A stretch of DNA of 64,000 nt from Apiospora phragmitis (lineage: Eukaryota; Ascomycota; Sordariomycetes; Amphisphaeriales; Apiosporaceae): the NCBI GenBank assembly GCA_038363925.1, contig JAQQWL010000001.1, forward strand, positions 1,178,001 through 1,242,000, in the 5' to 3' direction. Numbering within the stretch: the first letter of the stretch is position 1; each line of letters starts with the position of its first letter. Below the pieces are notes generated by a model that was not told the origin of the DNA, ran no database searches, and saw nothing but the letters and a program-made list of their open reading frames with translations. Of this stretch, positions 34,368 through 46,718 are shown piece after piece. The translations under genes were made by a program, and so were the position numbers.

Positions 34368-35465
34368 GGGGGGTTGTATATTTTGTATCTGATGACCTCC
34401 GAGTCGAATGAGGTGGTGGTGGTGAGTGTGGGGTAATATGCACTCAGGCCATCGGCTACAGCAGCCTCCCAAGTATTGAGATGTAATTGTGGAAACTGGG
34501 AGGATGTACTTGGACTGAAAGGCGATATAAAGACTTGAGAATGTTCAGTAGAGTTTGAATCGGGAGAATACGAACGAGGCGATGCCGTCTTTAAGAAGTA
34601 CTCTGCCTGAACACGAGGTTCTATGTAGGCACCAAAGATTGGAAATGCCGAGCCAACCTTTATTTAGTAGTATTGGTAGTATCGGTCGTGTGTCCCAGAT
34701 ATAGGGATAAGGAACGTTGCAATTGTCGGCCTGCTAGCGACTATGGAGACCATGGAGGTGACATATGGAGACAAGTATTGATTAATGTAGGGTCAGGTCG
34801 GTAGGCAAAGTTGGCAAGGTACACGCGCTCAGTCATTGAATTGGCATGCGGCATCTATCAATCAATATCCATGAATCTGTGTATAGTACAGCCAGCCACA
34901 TGCGTCCTTCACGTCAGTACCTTCGTGGCCAATCCCGTTATGTCTCCCTCCATTTCGGCTACACACTCGTGACGATTCCTATCGAATTTCTTCGTCTGCC
35001 TCCTGGCTGACCTTCAGTTTGTATCTTTAGGTCGTTACAGGGAGGTCCGGCCTCGTCAGTAAACCGGCCTGCCAACCGCCACATTGATACCTAACAGTGC
35101 CACATAGGTACTTACGCTAGCCTATCAGATGCAAGCTGGCGCCCCCAAACCCGCCTAGCAGTTTGAAACCCGATCAACTGAACATCCCATATGTAACACT
35201 ACCAGGGGAGCCGGCTGGTTAAGGTTCGAGCATCTGTCTCGCGCGCATCGTATCATATGCGCAGCCTGTAGTTACCAGTATTCTGTCAACCTACATCCAC
35301 CTTTCATCATCACCGTCACACTCTTCTGTTGCTACATTTTGGTATTCATTTGGTATTCAATACATTCCGACGTTATCTTCTCACTGCATTGTAGTGTGAC
35401 ATGTGCCATCACTACGTCTAAATAGCTCAAACATCGCCTTTTGTTCACGTCCTTAAATACGAACC
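34368..35465. other. divergent intergenic
   Basis: 1.1 kb shared upstream region of the hexokinase-family and GILT genes. No ORF of note. Pyrimidine-rich just upstream of the GILT start. Confidence 0.55.
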
Positions 35466-36327
35466 ATGGCTTCGCATATCAGTCTTGCCTCGTGGGAGAC
35501 GAGAAGCGACCGACCAGAACCCGTTCCGCTCGGAGAGCCCGTCCCTGGATCATGATTCCCGTCGCACTCATCGTGCTCTACACCGTCTACGCCATCCGAA
35601 ACACGGCTGCGATACCCGCCGCGGACTGGACATCATCGCCTATCACTGCTGACCCGAAGAAGTCGACAGAGGTGGCCGCTACACCCAAGGCGCACAAAGC
35701 CGGGACCCTCGTGCCGCTGGAAGCGCATATAATGAGCAAATGCCCCGACGCCAAGGATTGCCTCAAGGAGATGATCCTGCCCGCCATGATGCGCGTCTAC
35801 GAGAAGGTCAACTTCACCACGTCCTATATTGGGAAAACGACCGAGAACGACGGCGTCGAATGCAAGCACGGCCCGGAGGAATGCATGGGCAACATCATCG
35901 AGCTTTGTGCCGCGCATCTCTACCCGGACCCCAAGATGAGCCTCGGCTTCACCATGTGCTTGACTCGAGATTATAAGGATATACCCCAGCGAGAATTAGT
36001 GGAGGACTGCGCACTCGAGCATGGCATCGACTTCGAGAAGTTGAACAACTGCGCAGCCCAAGACGACGGGGCATTTGGGTTGCGCATGCTTAGGGACAGC
36101 GTGAGCCGGAGTGCTACGGTATGTTCATCCTGATATCTACAATTTTTCTGTTGTAGCATACTAACAATTTGTTATCATAATAGGCCGGCGTCACGAAGAG
36201 CTGCACTGTCCGATTAAACGAGGAGATCTACTGCATAAGAGACGGCGGGGAGTGGAAGGATTGCCCAAGCGGTTCGGGATTCAGTGACCTTATTATTGCT
36301 GTGGAGAAGCTTTATGGCCGTTCTTGA
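35466..36327 (+). CDS. GILT-family thiol reductase (gamma-interferon-inducible lysosomal thiol reductase-like)
   Basis: Secretory/vacuolar thioredoxin-like reductase. Exon 2 (36184-36327) follows a GTATGT intron. A basic N-terminus (EKRPTRTRSARRARPW) leads to a signal-anchor helix (IMIPVALIVLYTVY). The GILT domain begins LEAHIMSKCPDAKDC, continues with the conserved Cys-rich CKHGPEECMGN and MCLTRDY, and ends with SCTVRLNEEIYCIRDGG. The active-site cysteines are spaced C-X5-C rather than the animal C-X-X-C. The main frame has no upstream ATG. The only ATG with good context (35466) is one base out of frame, and one extra G in the GGG at 35494-35496 would restore a continuous N-terminus. An internal ATG at 35552 would start at the membrane helix. 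The 3' end overlaps the DcpS gene by 35 bp. Confidence 0.82.
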
Positions 36328-37373
36328 GAGGCTCGAATATTTCTGTCCATAAATCCGACTGTTCACCAACCGTGTAGCACAAAGGAATCGTGTCCATACC
36401 CGTTTCGTCGTCTCCGGTCATACGCTCTAACTGATCGATCACACTATCAAGCGCGATCGCCTTGCCCACCGACTGTGTCGAGGTTGCCTCCAGATTGGCG
36501 TGCACGATGTGGATGTGTAGATGATAGTATGTAGGGTGGTAGTGGAAGAAGAGCTTCAGCTGGTCTTCCTCGATCTGCGGGTAGGTAGCGACCGTCGCGT
36601 CAATCGTCTTTGCCCTCATGTGCTTGAGCCAGGGTATGTGTCGCTTCTTGAGGTCTCGCAGACTCCACAGGTCCCGTCGCTCAACGATGGCCAGCAGGTG
36701 CAGCGACTCGATGGTTTTGCGGTCCCAGTGCAGGTTCGGTAGCAGCAGGAAGCCCTCGTCCCCGTCCCGCCCCAGCGGTGTCCTGTAGATCACGTCCTCG
36801 ACCTCTTTGCGTCCCTCGATGATGTTGTAGACCCAATTCAGGCGCCCTTCTTCCCGGCCGACCTGCATGAACGGGCGGACCTTTTCGCGGTAGATCTCGG
36901 GGGTCTCGGTCACGTAGCGGGAGCCTTGTTTGCTGTGCTTTCGGATGTGCTTCTCGGTGCAGGGGCAGATCAGATCGATCTTGAAATCGGCGAATTTGTC
37001 CTTGTTGCCGTCTTCGTTGAATACTGGACCGCCACTGCCCAAGAACCACGAGTAGATGTCATTGTTGCCCAGGTTCGTCAGGCTGCGCAGGTTGGCCGGG
37101 AGGGCGGACAGGTATTCCGGGGCATCGGGGAAGGGCGCGCGCTCGAGGACGAGGAGAGCGGGCTGGGCGTCGATTTGGCCGTATAGAGCGATGCGTCTAC
37201 CTCCCTCATCTACCTGATATTTAGCATCCTTTCATATCTTGCGGCGGAGTATAGGCTGAGCCGCATGGGTCGGGTCATTCTGGGATGGTTGGATTACCTT
37301 GGTTGAGTACACGCTCGAACTGGAACTTGGGTACTAGGGCCTCGGCCTGGCTCTTCGACTCGTCTGCTGCCAT
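36293..37373 (-). CDS. dcpS: scavenger mRNA decapping enzyme DcpS (HIT family)
   Basis: Hydrolyses m7GpppN cap remnants after 3'-to-5' mRNA decay, releasing m7GMP. Two exons, 37373-37298 and 37209-36293, with a GTAATC donor and GGTAG acceptor, give 330 residues, the normal family size. The N-terminal domain-swapped part includes FERVLNQDEGGRRIALYGQI. The C-terminal HIT domain carries HYHPTYYHLHIHIVH, with the catalytic central histidine of the H-x-H-x-H triad, and the upstream LPNLHWDRKTIESLHLL block seen in DcpS proteins. Transcribed convergently with the GILT gene. The last 35 bp overlap on opposite strands, so the two mRNAs are antisense at their 3' ends. Confidence 0.94.
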
Positions 37374-37976
37374 GCTGGAGGGCCTCTATGCTGGCTTGGA
37401 GTTAATTCCTCTACTACTCTGGGTGCATATGTGCCTACACAGCTGTGATCGAGACTGCCCCTCCTCGATGTGATAACAGCCCCGCTGACCCCGCTGGACA
37501 CACTGCTTTCGAGGGTCCCAGTCTTGCCCGCTTGGGTGAGGGGCTCTTCCCGGGGGGCTAGCACCTAATCATGTAGGACATCTCGTGTACGACAATGGAT
37601 TCCGAGGAGCGCGAGGCAAGGTGCAGGCGGCAATCGACTTACTTCAGTGGCTTGTTGAGGGGTCATTCATCATGGGCTTGGCAACAGCCTGCTACTGCAA
37701 CGCTATGGCGGCTATTCCAACCACAAGGAGAGGATCACTTCAATATATACTCCATAGGTACTACTCTTGCCTTATCCCAACTGCAACCCCCCAGTTCCAA
37801 GTTACAACACAACCCAAAGCTCATATCCAATCTACCAACTCTTCCCACCGGAGAATTGAAAGCATCACCTTCTTACGTATCAGGCTACATTGCCTCTAGG
37901 CTGTGAAGAACGTCCAATGTTGCCATTATATTAGTTATAGGAACTCATCTACAGCACAAGGACGGAAAATCCGCCA
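37374..37976. other. divergent intergenic
   Basis: Shared upstream region of DcpS and the F-box-like gene. Short overlapping frames (37585-37906) have no recognisable content. Confidence 0.5.
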
Positions 37977-39162
37977 ATGCATCAATTACAGCACCGACCA
38001 TCGCTGGTAGAACGATTTCAGGCTCAGCTCGTCAACCAGCAAGACACATCGCCACTTAAGAAGTTACCACCGGAGGTGAGGACTCATATTTACAAGTACG
38101 CACTTACGGAGGGGCCGGCAGAGAGTGTTCAGCATCACCAATTTGCCGTCCGCTACGATCACAATGACGAGCAACTCACGCCGCGGCCGTCATTTGGGAC
38201 CCCTTCTGTAACTCGTAATATCGCGGGCTTTGACTGGGTTCGACCTGGCAACCCTTCGGCAATGGTAATCTTTGTGGGTCTATTACAAACCTGCAAATTT
38301 GTTTACCTAGAATCCGTCAGCATACCATGGACACAGAGGGAGCACAAGTTCTACTTTTTTCGCGGTCTACCTAGACAGGCCGACAACCTAGCCCAGGCTC
38401 GTTTCGAGCGGTTCTTCTCAAAGACGTCGCTTGAACAGTCACCTGTGCCAGGGCAAAGGTATTGGGATCTGGTGAGCCAAGAATACACTGTGGGGACCAC
38501 TGCAAAGCATACTGATTACCCTCTTCTAGATCCGAAGTATCAGAATATTCCCTCAAATGTATTGGCTCGAAGACTCCAGTCACAAAAACCTCATTTGGGT
38601 TGTCTCGAACACTAAATGGTTTTCCAATGTGGAGAGTCTCCGGATGACTTTCAGACGAGGTGACTGGTGGTATTGGGAGCGCGATGAAACCCTGACGATC
38701 AACCCGTTCCGCAATGGGGGCTCGAATCAGCAAATGCACCAAGACATGCTCACGACGCGGCAGGGTGGCCAGGTGCCGTTCGTGGAAAACACGTGGGGTC
38801 TCGCTTTTGAGAAGATGCCCAAGCTCAAAACGCTCATCATTGACTTCGAGACGAGCAAGGACAAGAAGCAGGAGATGGAGGAGATAGTAAAATGGGCGCA
38901 GAAATGGAAGTTCCCCGCTGCTACCACCCCTGGAGAACCTACCAGACATTTCAGTGCTGAGAGCAACCCAGTTGAGAAAATGAGCTGGCAAGGACTTCCG
39001 TACCATTGGGGTGATTTCTGCGTTGGGTGTCACAAACCACGTTGGGGGCCGATCAATCCAGACTGTCCAGACTGTATGGAGGAAAATAAGCTGAAGGGCT
39101 GGGGATACGGGCCACGGCTACTAGTTTGGACGCTTTCGTGGTATTCAGTTCGTAAGGACTGA
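37977..39162 (+). CDS. F-box-like / DUF7730-type hypothetical protein
   Basis: Two exons, 37977-38471 and 38530-39162, joined by a 58-nt GTGAGC...TTCTAG intron in phase 0 that links RYWDL to IRSIRIF. 375 residues. The only recognisable element is the N-terminal KKLPPEVRTHIYKYAL, the Leu-Pro-Pro-Glu-(I/V)-Arg motif that opens many fungal F-box-like and DUF7730 proteins. The middle is rich in aromatic residues, as in such proteins (NLIWVVSNTKWFSNVESLRM). Near the C-terminus, two CxxC pairs (CVGCHKPRW and CPDCMEEN) suggest a small zinc-binding site. Molecular role unknown. Confidence 0.78.
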
Positions 39163-39320
39163 AGGAGTGTCATTTCATCTCATTGTTGTAAGGGAGGCCG
39201 TCTTTGTCTGAGTACCACATTCATTAAGGAGACACCAGTGTCACTTTGTATAGCCTATATCCTACATAGGATAGCCCAACTATCGCAAGTAAGCTTGGAG
39301 ATATAACTTGGCAACGTCTG

Positions 39321-40199
39321 TTAAGCCTGGACAACGCTCGAAATAACCTGAAGTAACTGGGTCCTTGGGCCTTCACTCCAAAAGGGGCTGTGATCACTTT
39401 CGATCTCGACAATCTTGCAGCCCGACGCCTGAGCTAACGCTTTCTGCGCTTGGAAGGGGAAGATATTGTCCTTGGTACAAGCGACGTAGGTTTTGGGAAC
39501 AGTGACGTCGCCTGCTACAAACTGCACGGGCGCGTTTTTACTTGCCTTACTCTGATGCACCAGCCAGCGTCCCATCTCGTCTCTCTTGTCCTTGGGTAGA
39601 AGGTTGTAGAACTGATCTCCTGCGCTCTCGGTGACTAGCTTGTAGTGTATCCCCTGCCATTCGAAAGGCGAGTGAATCAGCAAGGACTAGTCTAAGCCAG
39701 CGTATGGCTGAGCAGGCAAAGAACAAACAGCGATCACACTCACCTCGGGATAGTAAAGACCCTTGACGTTCTCTTCCCCACCGACAAACCCGATGACGCT
39801 CATGCCCTTCTCGGGAAACGCAAAAGCCGCGACGTAGACGACGGCCCTGACGCCCCCGGGGAGGCCGCGCGTGTTGCGCTCCACCACCGACTGGTTCTCG
39901 GCGGCGGCGCTGCCGGCGACGCCGCCCTGCGAGTGGCACACGAGCACGGCCTCGCGGCCCGCGTCCAGCAGCGGCAGCAGTGTTCGGTGTATCTGCTGCA
40001 CGTCGTCGACGTAGGTCTTGCCCGCGACACTGTCGTCGGACCCCGTCGAGGGCAGCGCCGGCGCCAGCACCGTGTAGCTGTGGGGCGGGGCCTGGAGTGC
40101 GCTGATGAGGGGCTGGTAGAAGACGGGCGGGTGGAAGGCGCCGTGGACGATGACGATGACGGGGGACGATGGAGATGAGGAGGGAGATGAGGCCAGCAT
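39321..40199 (-). CDS. alpha/beta hydrolase (AB_hydrolase_6-like)
   Basis: Serine hydrolase of unknown substrate, 273 residues. Exons 40199-39744 and 39686-39321 are separated by a GTGAGT intron. The oxyanion-hole segment IVIVHGAFHPPVFYQP starts the fold. The nucleophile elbow is CHSQGG (Ser90), followed by probable acid Asp225 (in CTKDNIF) and His251 (in SDHSPFW). All three members of the triad are therefore present. No signal peptide, so probably cytosolic. Small esterases of this type often act in secondary metabolism, but no biosynthetic neighbours are present. Exon 1 is GC-rich and Ala/Ser-rich compared with exon 2. Confidence 0.88.
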
Positions 40200-41763
40200 G
40201 GTGAGTTGTTGTGAGTGAGATATGCGATATATGCGTACAATTGTATTGCTTCAAGTGATCGCTAAGTACCTACCTACATACCTAAGAGGTATGTATATGT
40301 TCTTACTTCACTCTGTCCCCCTCTTGTTCGTTTGCGCACCAATAGAAACAGTACTATGCAGATGGTCGAGAGCAGAGCATAGTTCGGAAGTGAACCCAAT
40401 CCAAGACATATCCCCCGCAGCCTTGTACTACAATGTCACATTGTTTAATAGAGAGCCAAGAGAGGGGGAATAGAGTTCTGTGTGGCACCAAAAGTAAGTT
40501 CACCTAACCTACGGAGCAAAGACTGCAGTACGTCGTACACTGGACCGGCGATAGCATGCTCGCCAGGCGATATTTCCGGCTTGAGTCAGACCCCTTGTGG
40601 CAGCGGCTAGACTGTTGGCCGCGTTCCCTCCAGACTATATAAAATACTTTACATTATAATCCCGGAAATTCTATATAATTAAGTGCATATCAAAATCGAC
40701 TCCCAGCACTGGAGGGAGCCGTCGGTATGACGTCATACATCCGGCATGGGGAATTCTTTTCGCATGCTACACATGTGGGCCTTGAGATGGGGAAAAACAG
40801 AATGCCTTGGATCAGAAGACGATGGCTGGTGCATAAGATGAGTTTAATACAACTTCGCCAATTTCGCTTCACAAAGGCTATCAGCCCTCTATATATGTAT
40901 CAATCATACATGCCATCTCGGGCTACCTTTCTCCACGCCCTGCCTTTGACTCGCTTTCGACCTCCAGTTGACTACACGTAGGTATCACAGAAAGTAAAAG
41001 ATGGAAAAGTGACACTACAGCCAATCAGCATCAGCAGATCTGTATGGGAGTTCGGGTACATGCACACACCAGTGACAGGCTTTTTTACACCCCTAGACAC
41101 AATGACAGAACATGCCCAATGCTACCTAACCCCATCTAGCAGCAGCACCTAGCATGGGCTATCGAGATCCTAGGCGATGGCGATTTGGTGCACTAGAGAA
41201 AGCCATGCGTGCCATAGTAGGGAGCACAGCTAGCATGGGTTTGTATCCGTTCCAGGGCACTCAGCGCCCGCACTGCGCACCAGAACTTGCCGCAATCCCC
41301 TCTGCTTATTGCCCGGTTCAATCATGATTTAGCAGGTCCTTGACCGAAAAGATCCACTTCGCCTCTCGCCTGCGGCCCTGTTGCTTTCCTGCTCGTCGGT
41401 TACATGTGGCACGGAAAACCACCTCCGCGACTGCCTGTCGCCGCTTGCCTTTGGTAATCTTTCTCGAGTTGCTCCTACACGTACCTACCAACCGAACGGG
41501 ATCATGATTACTGTGCATACTGTGCATACTGTACTCCATACTCCAGTCTGTCATCTCTCGGTTGCCTTCGCCGAGGCTTTGGTGGTGCAACACTTGCTAG
41601 TTGCCAACTCCTCCATCAGGCGCGCCACGCGGTTTCTAGATGAACACGTACTCTGTTGCGATAGTTGTGGGTTCCTGCTAAATTCCAGAGAAAACCAGCT
41701 GTGTGATCATCGCCTCATAATCACCCGTTCAAACGTCTTTCGCCGTAGCTTGGTGCTGTCGCT
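40200..41763. other. divergent gene-free interval
   Basis: 1.56 kb with TACC/GTAT-type short repeats near 40268-40295 and no convincing ORF. The part before 41764 is the promoter/5' UTR of the histidine kinase. Confidence 0.5.
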
Positions 41764-44700
41764 ATGACGGCAGCCAGGGCCGGAGTGACTGAGGCCGCCC
41801 GGGAGCGAGAGACATTTAGGTCAGATACGAACCCCGATCTTTGCTGACCTCTCTCTCACACATTGCCCCAGCAAAGATAGCTGATACCTCTCGACAGATA
41901 TGAGCCAAACCTACGGCTGCATAGTACCCCGAATGACACGGGCAACCAACTGCCCAATTCGGAACTACGGACATCCGAGGATGCCATTCTAACATCTTTT
42001 GCCCAGCTGGTGGCGTGTCGGCTCAACGCGACTCGCGTCTTCATATCGCTTTTTGACCAGCACCGCCAGTATATTATCGCGGAAGCCACGGCAACATTGC
42101 CGTTATCACCTAGTCTTACCCATACCCAACGGGGTGAAGATGAGCTTCTTCTTTGCGGGACTTCTATCCCCAAAGCCGACGGCATATGTGGCCGCGTTCT
42201 CGATGCCGGGGAAGCAGAGGATGAGCAGGGGAACATTGCCCTTCCAGTCATAGTAATTCCCGACCTTCACTCAGACACTGGGATTGCTTCCAAACCCTAC
42301 TGTACCTCTGGCAAGCTCGGCCGTGCTTTTGCGGGGGTTCCCATCCGGACTCGAAATGGAATCAACATTGGAGTTTTGAGTCTTTTCAAAGAATCGCTCC
42401 CTACAGACGGCTGGGATGACCTTCATTCCCTAATCCTACGTGATATGTCACATTGTATCGTGGAACACCTGCGGTCTAAACGGGCTCGCATATCAAGCCA
42501 GCGTGCACAGAGAATGGCACGCGCGATAGGGTCTTTCGTGGAGAACAGATCAACACTCCCATATTGGGAGTTCGGGGGGACTGCTGAGTTCCCAGAAGAA
42601 GAAGAGACCGGCGAAGGTGCTCTGAATGCGAAACAGCAAGCCAAAGATCGCGACGTGCCAACCCCTCTCGACGAGGACCAGCTATTCCATGATGGACTAT
42701 TCTCGGCTAAACTCAGTCATGAGCCAGACCAGCTCTCGGACAACGTGGGCTCAAGCGTGGACGATCTGAAATCCCGACTGGAAGAGTCGTTAAATTCGGC
42801 CGGTTCAGTGCAAGCGAGTGGTACGCAGACTCCCAAGTCAGACACATCGATATCTCCTGAGGAGTTGAACACGGCCGAAGGGATATTCTCCCGTGCTGCA
42901 AACATCATTCGCGAGGCTATCGAAACTGAGGGTGTGGTGTTTCTCGATGCCGTGCCGAAGGCTTTTGGCAGTCTGACAAAGGAGTCCGAGTCCCAAGAAA
43001 AGTTGCCACCGCCATTGCCTACTCCTTTGGACACATCCAGCAGCGATGAAACAAGGTCTAGTAATGCAGCGAGTGGTGACACCAGTGCTTACGCGGACAT
43101 CTTGGCGTTTTCCACATCCGAATTTTCTAGTATTAACATGGATAAGCCTTCGCCGCTTACTCATCTGTTGTCAACCAAGCTTCTGAGGGCTATCATACGA
43201 AAGTATCCTACAGGGGCAATCTTGAACTTTGACGAAGATGGAACTATCCAAACAGCTGATCCCTCAACCGATGACCAAGTCAGCACTTCAACGGAAAAAC
43301 AGCAGGATCATGAATCTTCTGCCCCTCGACGTTCACGAGGCCAGTCACGCGCTCGCCAGGGCTCAAAATGGAAAGAAACACCCGAGGAAGGGTTATATAA
43401 GGTCTTTATTGGAGCTCGCAGCGTGGCTTTTGTACCTGTATGGGATCAGAAAAAGGAGAAATGCATTGTGGGAGGATTTGCTTATACCCGCACGCCTACA
43501 AGGGTCCTTACACGCACCGGGGAGCTCAGTTACTTCCGAGCGTTCGCCATGATTATCATGTCGGAAATCCACCGATTAGAGACATCCCTATCCAATAAAT
43601 CCCAGTCGGATGTCCTAAGCTCACTTTCTCATGAACTGCGGTCACCGCTCCACGGAATGGTTCTTGGCATTGAGCTCTTGACGGACACATTCTTGGACGC
43701 ATTTCAGGGAAACGTCCTACACACGATGGAGACATGTGGACGCACACTCGCAGATACCATTGACCATCTACTTTATTTCTCCAAGGTCAATAATTATGTT
43801 GGTCCCGACAAACGCCCGGATCAAGGAGCACGAGGTCTACGTTTAGGGACTTGGCCTAATCTGGAGGCTGGGATGAAAAGTATCTACATGAATGTTCAAC
43901 TCGACTCTTTGGTGGAAGAAGTGGTCGAGAGCGTGTTTGCTGGTTTCAACTTCTTCATGCTCTCTGCCGGGCAGATTCAACGTGACAGTCGCGAAACCGG
44001 GCAAGATGTCGAGGCGCTCCGCCGCAACGACCGGAGACAGGCTATGGAAGAAATCGAGCATACTAAAAGAGGCGCCGAGGAATACCCAGAGGGTCTACCA
44101 GGAGGTTACGCCGTGCCGCTTCTTGTCGACCTGGATATCGACCCGGTGGTTTCTCATTACTTCCGAACTATTCCTGGTGGGGTTAGACGAATCATCATGA
44201 ATTTACTTGGGAATGCACTCAAGTACACCAGCTCGGGATCTATAAGGGTTACACTCTCACAAGAGTGGGGGCGTACCAAACGAATGCGGGGTAGCGGTCA
44301 ACTTGTTAGGTTGACCGTGGCAGACACGGGGAGAGGTATATCACAGGAATACCTCCGTGAAAGTCTGTATCAAGCCTTTGCACAGGAAGACCGGTTGGCT
44401 CCAGGCCTCGGACTTGGTCTCAATGTAGTCAAGAAGGTTGCAACCTCGCTTGGTGGCAGAGTCACGGTGGACAGCGAGATAGGACTGGGCACGACGATCA
44501 CAGTGCTGATGCCCCTACAGCCGGTCACTCCTGCCGATTCGACTAGCACGACGGAGGAGGAAGAGGCTGAGCTGGCCTTCTTTGCAAACCAAAGACGGGA
44601 GCTGAAGGGGCTGCGCATATGCCTGGTCGGTTTCGACACACCTTTACGCCTTCCTCTGCGTCACAAGGGCTCAATCGAGGCGAAAACCACGCCCCAATCT

Positions 44701-45739
44701 GTCTGGAAAACATGTCGGAACTGGCTGCAAATGGAGGTGGTATCAACAACCGAAGCAACAGAAGTTGCGCCCGACTTGATTCTCTGCGAGGATTCGGCAA
44801 CATCCAATACTTACATGTCAAGCCCGGAATCCTTGAAGGCACCCGTTGTGGTCATGTGCGCTGATGCGCCGACGGCATTCCGACGATCTTCCGATGTCGG
44901 CGCAATATGTGGCTCTCGCGCCATGGACTTCGTCTCTCAGCCGTATGTTTATACCTCTTGAGATCCCAGACCCCCGCAGTTGTGTTTTCATTCGAGACAC
45001 TGGTACTGACCTTGATGACTATAGACTCGGGCCTCGCAAGCTTGCCAGAATCTTGTTGGCTGCCGTGAAGCGCTGGGTTGAGCACCAAGATACTGTAACA
45101 CCACCACCCCGGCCGCACTCCTCGCTTACCCTAGATCTACCTCCTTCGCGGCACAACCTTGGCTCTAGGCGCACACCTTCTCGGACTTCTAACACGAGCG
45201 AGGCCAGTCCCAGAGCCACTCGAGTATCCCACGGGAGATCTGAAGATGGCCGACCTCGTACGAGCGGCGACAGGTCTCGCCCGGAATCTCTTCGGCCCGA
45301 GGCACAGGCTCAGGAAGCACAGCCCAACAAATCTTCGGGCTCAGTCGAGGTTGAGCCTCCACCAAAATTTCTGCTCGTCGACGATAACCCGATAAACCTG
45401 AGGATTCTTTCTGCTTACATGAAGAAGCTGAATCTGTCGTTCGCATTAGCGGAAGATGGGCAAGAAGCCGTGGACAAAGTCTGCCAACTTCCTGGGCAAA
45501 TTGCATGCATCTTTATGGACATCAACATGCCTCGTCTGGATGGGCTACAAGCGACGCGCCAAATCCGCAACTTCGAGCAGACGCATGGACACCCACAGTC
45601 GACCATTATCGCGTTGTCCGGTCTTGCTTCCTTCAGTGTGCAACAGGAAGCCTTCCAGAGCGGTATCGAGTTATTCCTAACCAAACCGGTCAAGTTGAAA
45701 GAAATCAGCGAAATTCTTACGGCTCGGGGACTGTTATGA
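41764..45739 (+). CDS. hybrid histidine kinase with GAF, HisKA, HATPase and receiver domains
   Basis: Two-component sensor kinase, 1271 residues, probably cytosolic and soluble because no membrane helix is seen. Exons 41764-41819, 41898-44942 and 45025-45739. Introns begin GTCAGA and GTATGT. Exon 1 encodes ARERETFR and joins to YEPN, a conserved N-terminus of such fungal kinases. GAF-like region: NATRVFISLFDQHRQYIIAE to GVLSLFKE. HisKA H-box: LSSLSHELRSPLHGMVLG with phospho-accepting His597. HATPase: N-box NLLGNALKYTSSG, G1 VADTGRGIS and G2 GLGLGLNVVKK. Receiver: LLVDDNPINL, phospho-acceptor Asp1199 in FMDINMPRLDG, and the conserved Lys in FLTKPVK. Phosphate would pass via an HPt protein to a response regulator. 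The stimulus is unknown. Confidence 0.93.
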
Positions 45740-46718
45740 AGTGGTTTTGGGCGGTAGGAGAAGGTGTTTCAAGCAGTGGAAGTCCTTTTAGAACATAAGC
45801 GCACACGCATCATAGCAATGGTTTTAAGATTCCCAGCGATATCACTTAATGAGAGAGCTGGTCTTGGCAAAGAACACGAACATGAACAATTATTTACCCA
45901 TGATTAGACAGACAGTCAGTAGATGGATCGTGCATGTGTATTAGCTGGCTCTAGATCTTCAGAGGAGCGGCAGATGGTTGATGGTCCTGCTCCCAGCCTC
46001 TCTGGCCATTGATTGTGGGGTAAAGGACCAAAGACTCAAGACCCCTAATTGGTGCGCGCCTGCATTCACTACGAGGGTGGGCCGGTGCCAAGAGTGGGAC
46101 ATGCAAGGCCGACAGAAACTTTTTGAGAACTGACGGCTTTTTAGCTTGAGAGCTCCCCACTCATTATCCAAAAAGAATATTTTGTTCGCGACCGACGGGC
46201 AACCTTCCGTTCTTTGCACTCTACTTCCTCAACGGAGATACGACAACCCACAGTCCTACCTAGGTACCTACTTAAAAAGACCGAGTCCCAAGCCCATAGA
46301 CTCTTCTCTGGACTGAAGAATCTCGGAATCGCAAAGACCAGTTACTGGTAAGTTACGAGAATCATCCTTTGCCCTGCTTGCTTGCCTGCTTGCTTGCAAC
46401 CTTGCTTCCTTCAGCCCCGGACGAGTCACACCGCGTATGAGTCGAATGCCCCGCGCATCCAATCATTCTTGTTCTTTGCAACCTTGTCCATTGAATTGAG
46501 CCTCAAGAAGACTTGCTCACGCCGGTTTCCTACCGACATCTTGTTTATCATCCCCTCCCCTCGTTCCTGGTCAAAAGACGAACCTCCCGTCTCAACTCAA
46601 CCCCCACACCCCACCATCTCTCGTCTTGGATTGCACTCGAGTCCTCTGTCGCCCATTCAACCAACTGTGACTAAGAAAAGGCGTGGATCATAGTATCCGA
46701 AACATCAAGGTCGACATC
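45740..46718. other. intergenic and 5' UTR of the La gene
   Basis: Contains a CTTG-rich tract (46375-46408) and long pyrimidine stretches up to the La start. A likely 5'-UTR intron is listed separately. No other coding content. Confidence 0.55.
46348..46414 (+). other. probable 5'-UTR intron of the La gene
   Basis: A strong GTAAGT donor at 46348 and a pyrimidine-rich TTCCTTCAG acceptor ending at 46414 frame 67 nt of CT/TG-rich sequence. There is no ATG-initiated conserved frame across it. Size and signals match the coding introns of this window. Confidence 0.45.

Noticed and set aside
39163..40199. Possible secondary-metabolite cluster around the alpha/beta hydrolase
   Set aside because: No PKS, NRPS, terpene or P450 gene nearby; neighbours are unrelated.
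41381..41767. 128-codon open frame before the histidine kinase
   Set aside because: Starts at a non-ATG-supported position in pyrimidine-rich sequence and overlaps the true kinase start; likely 5' UTR.
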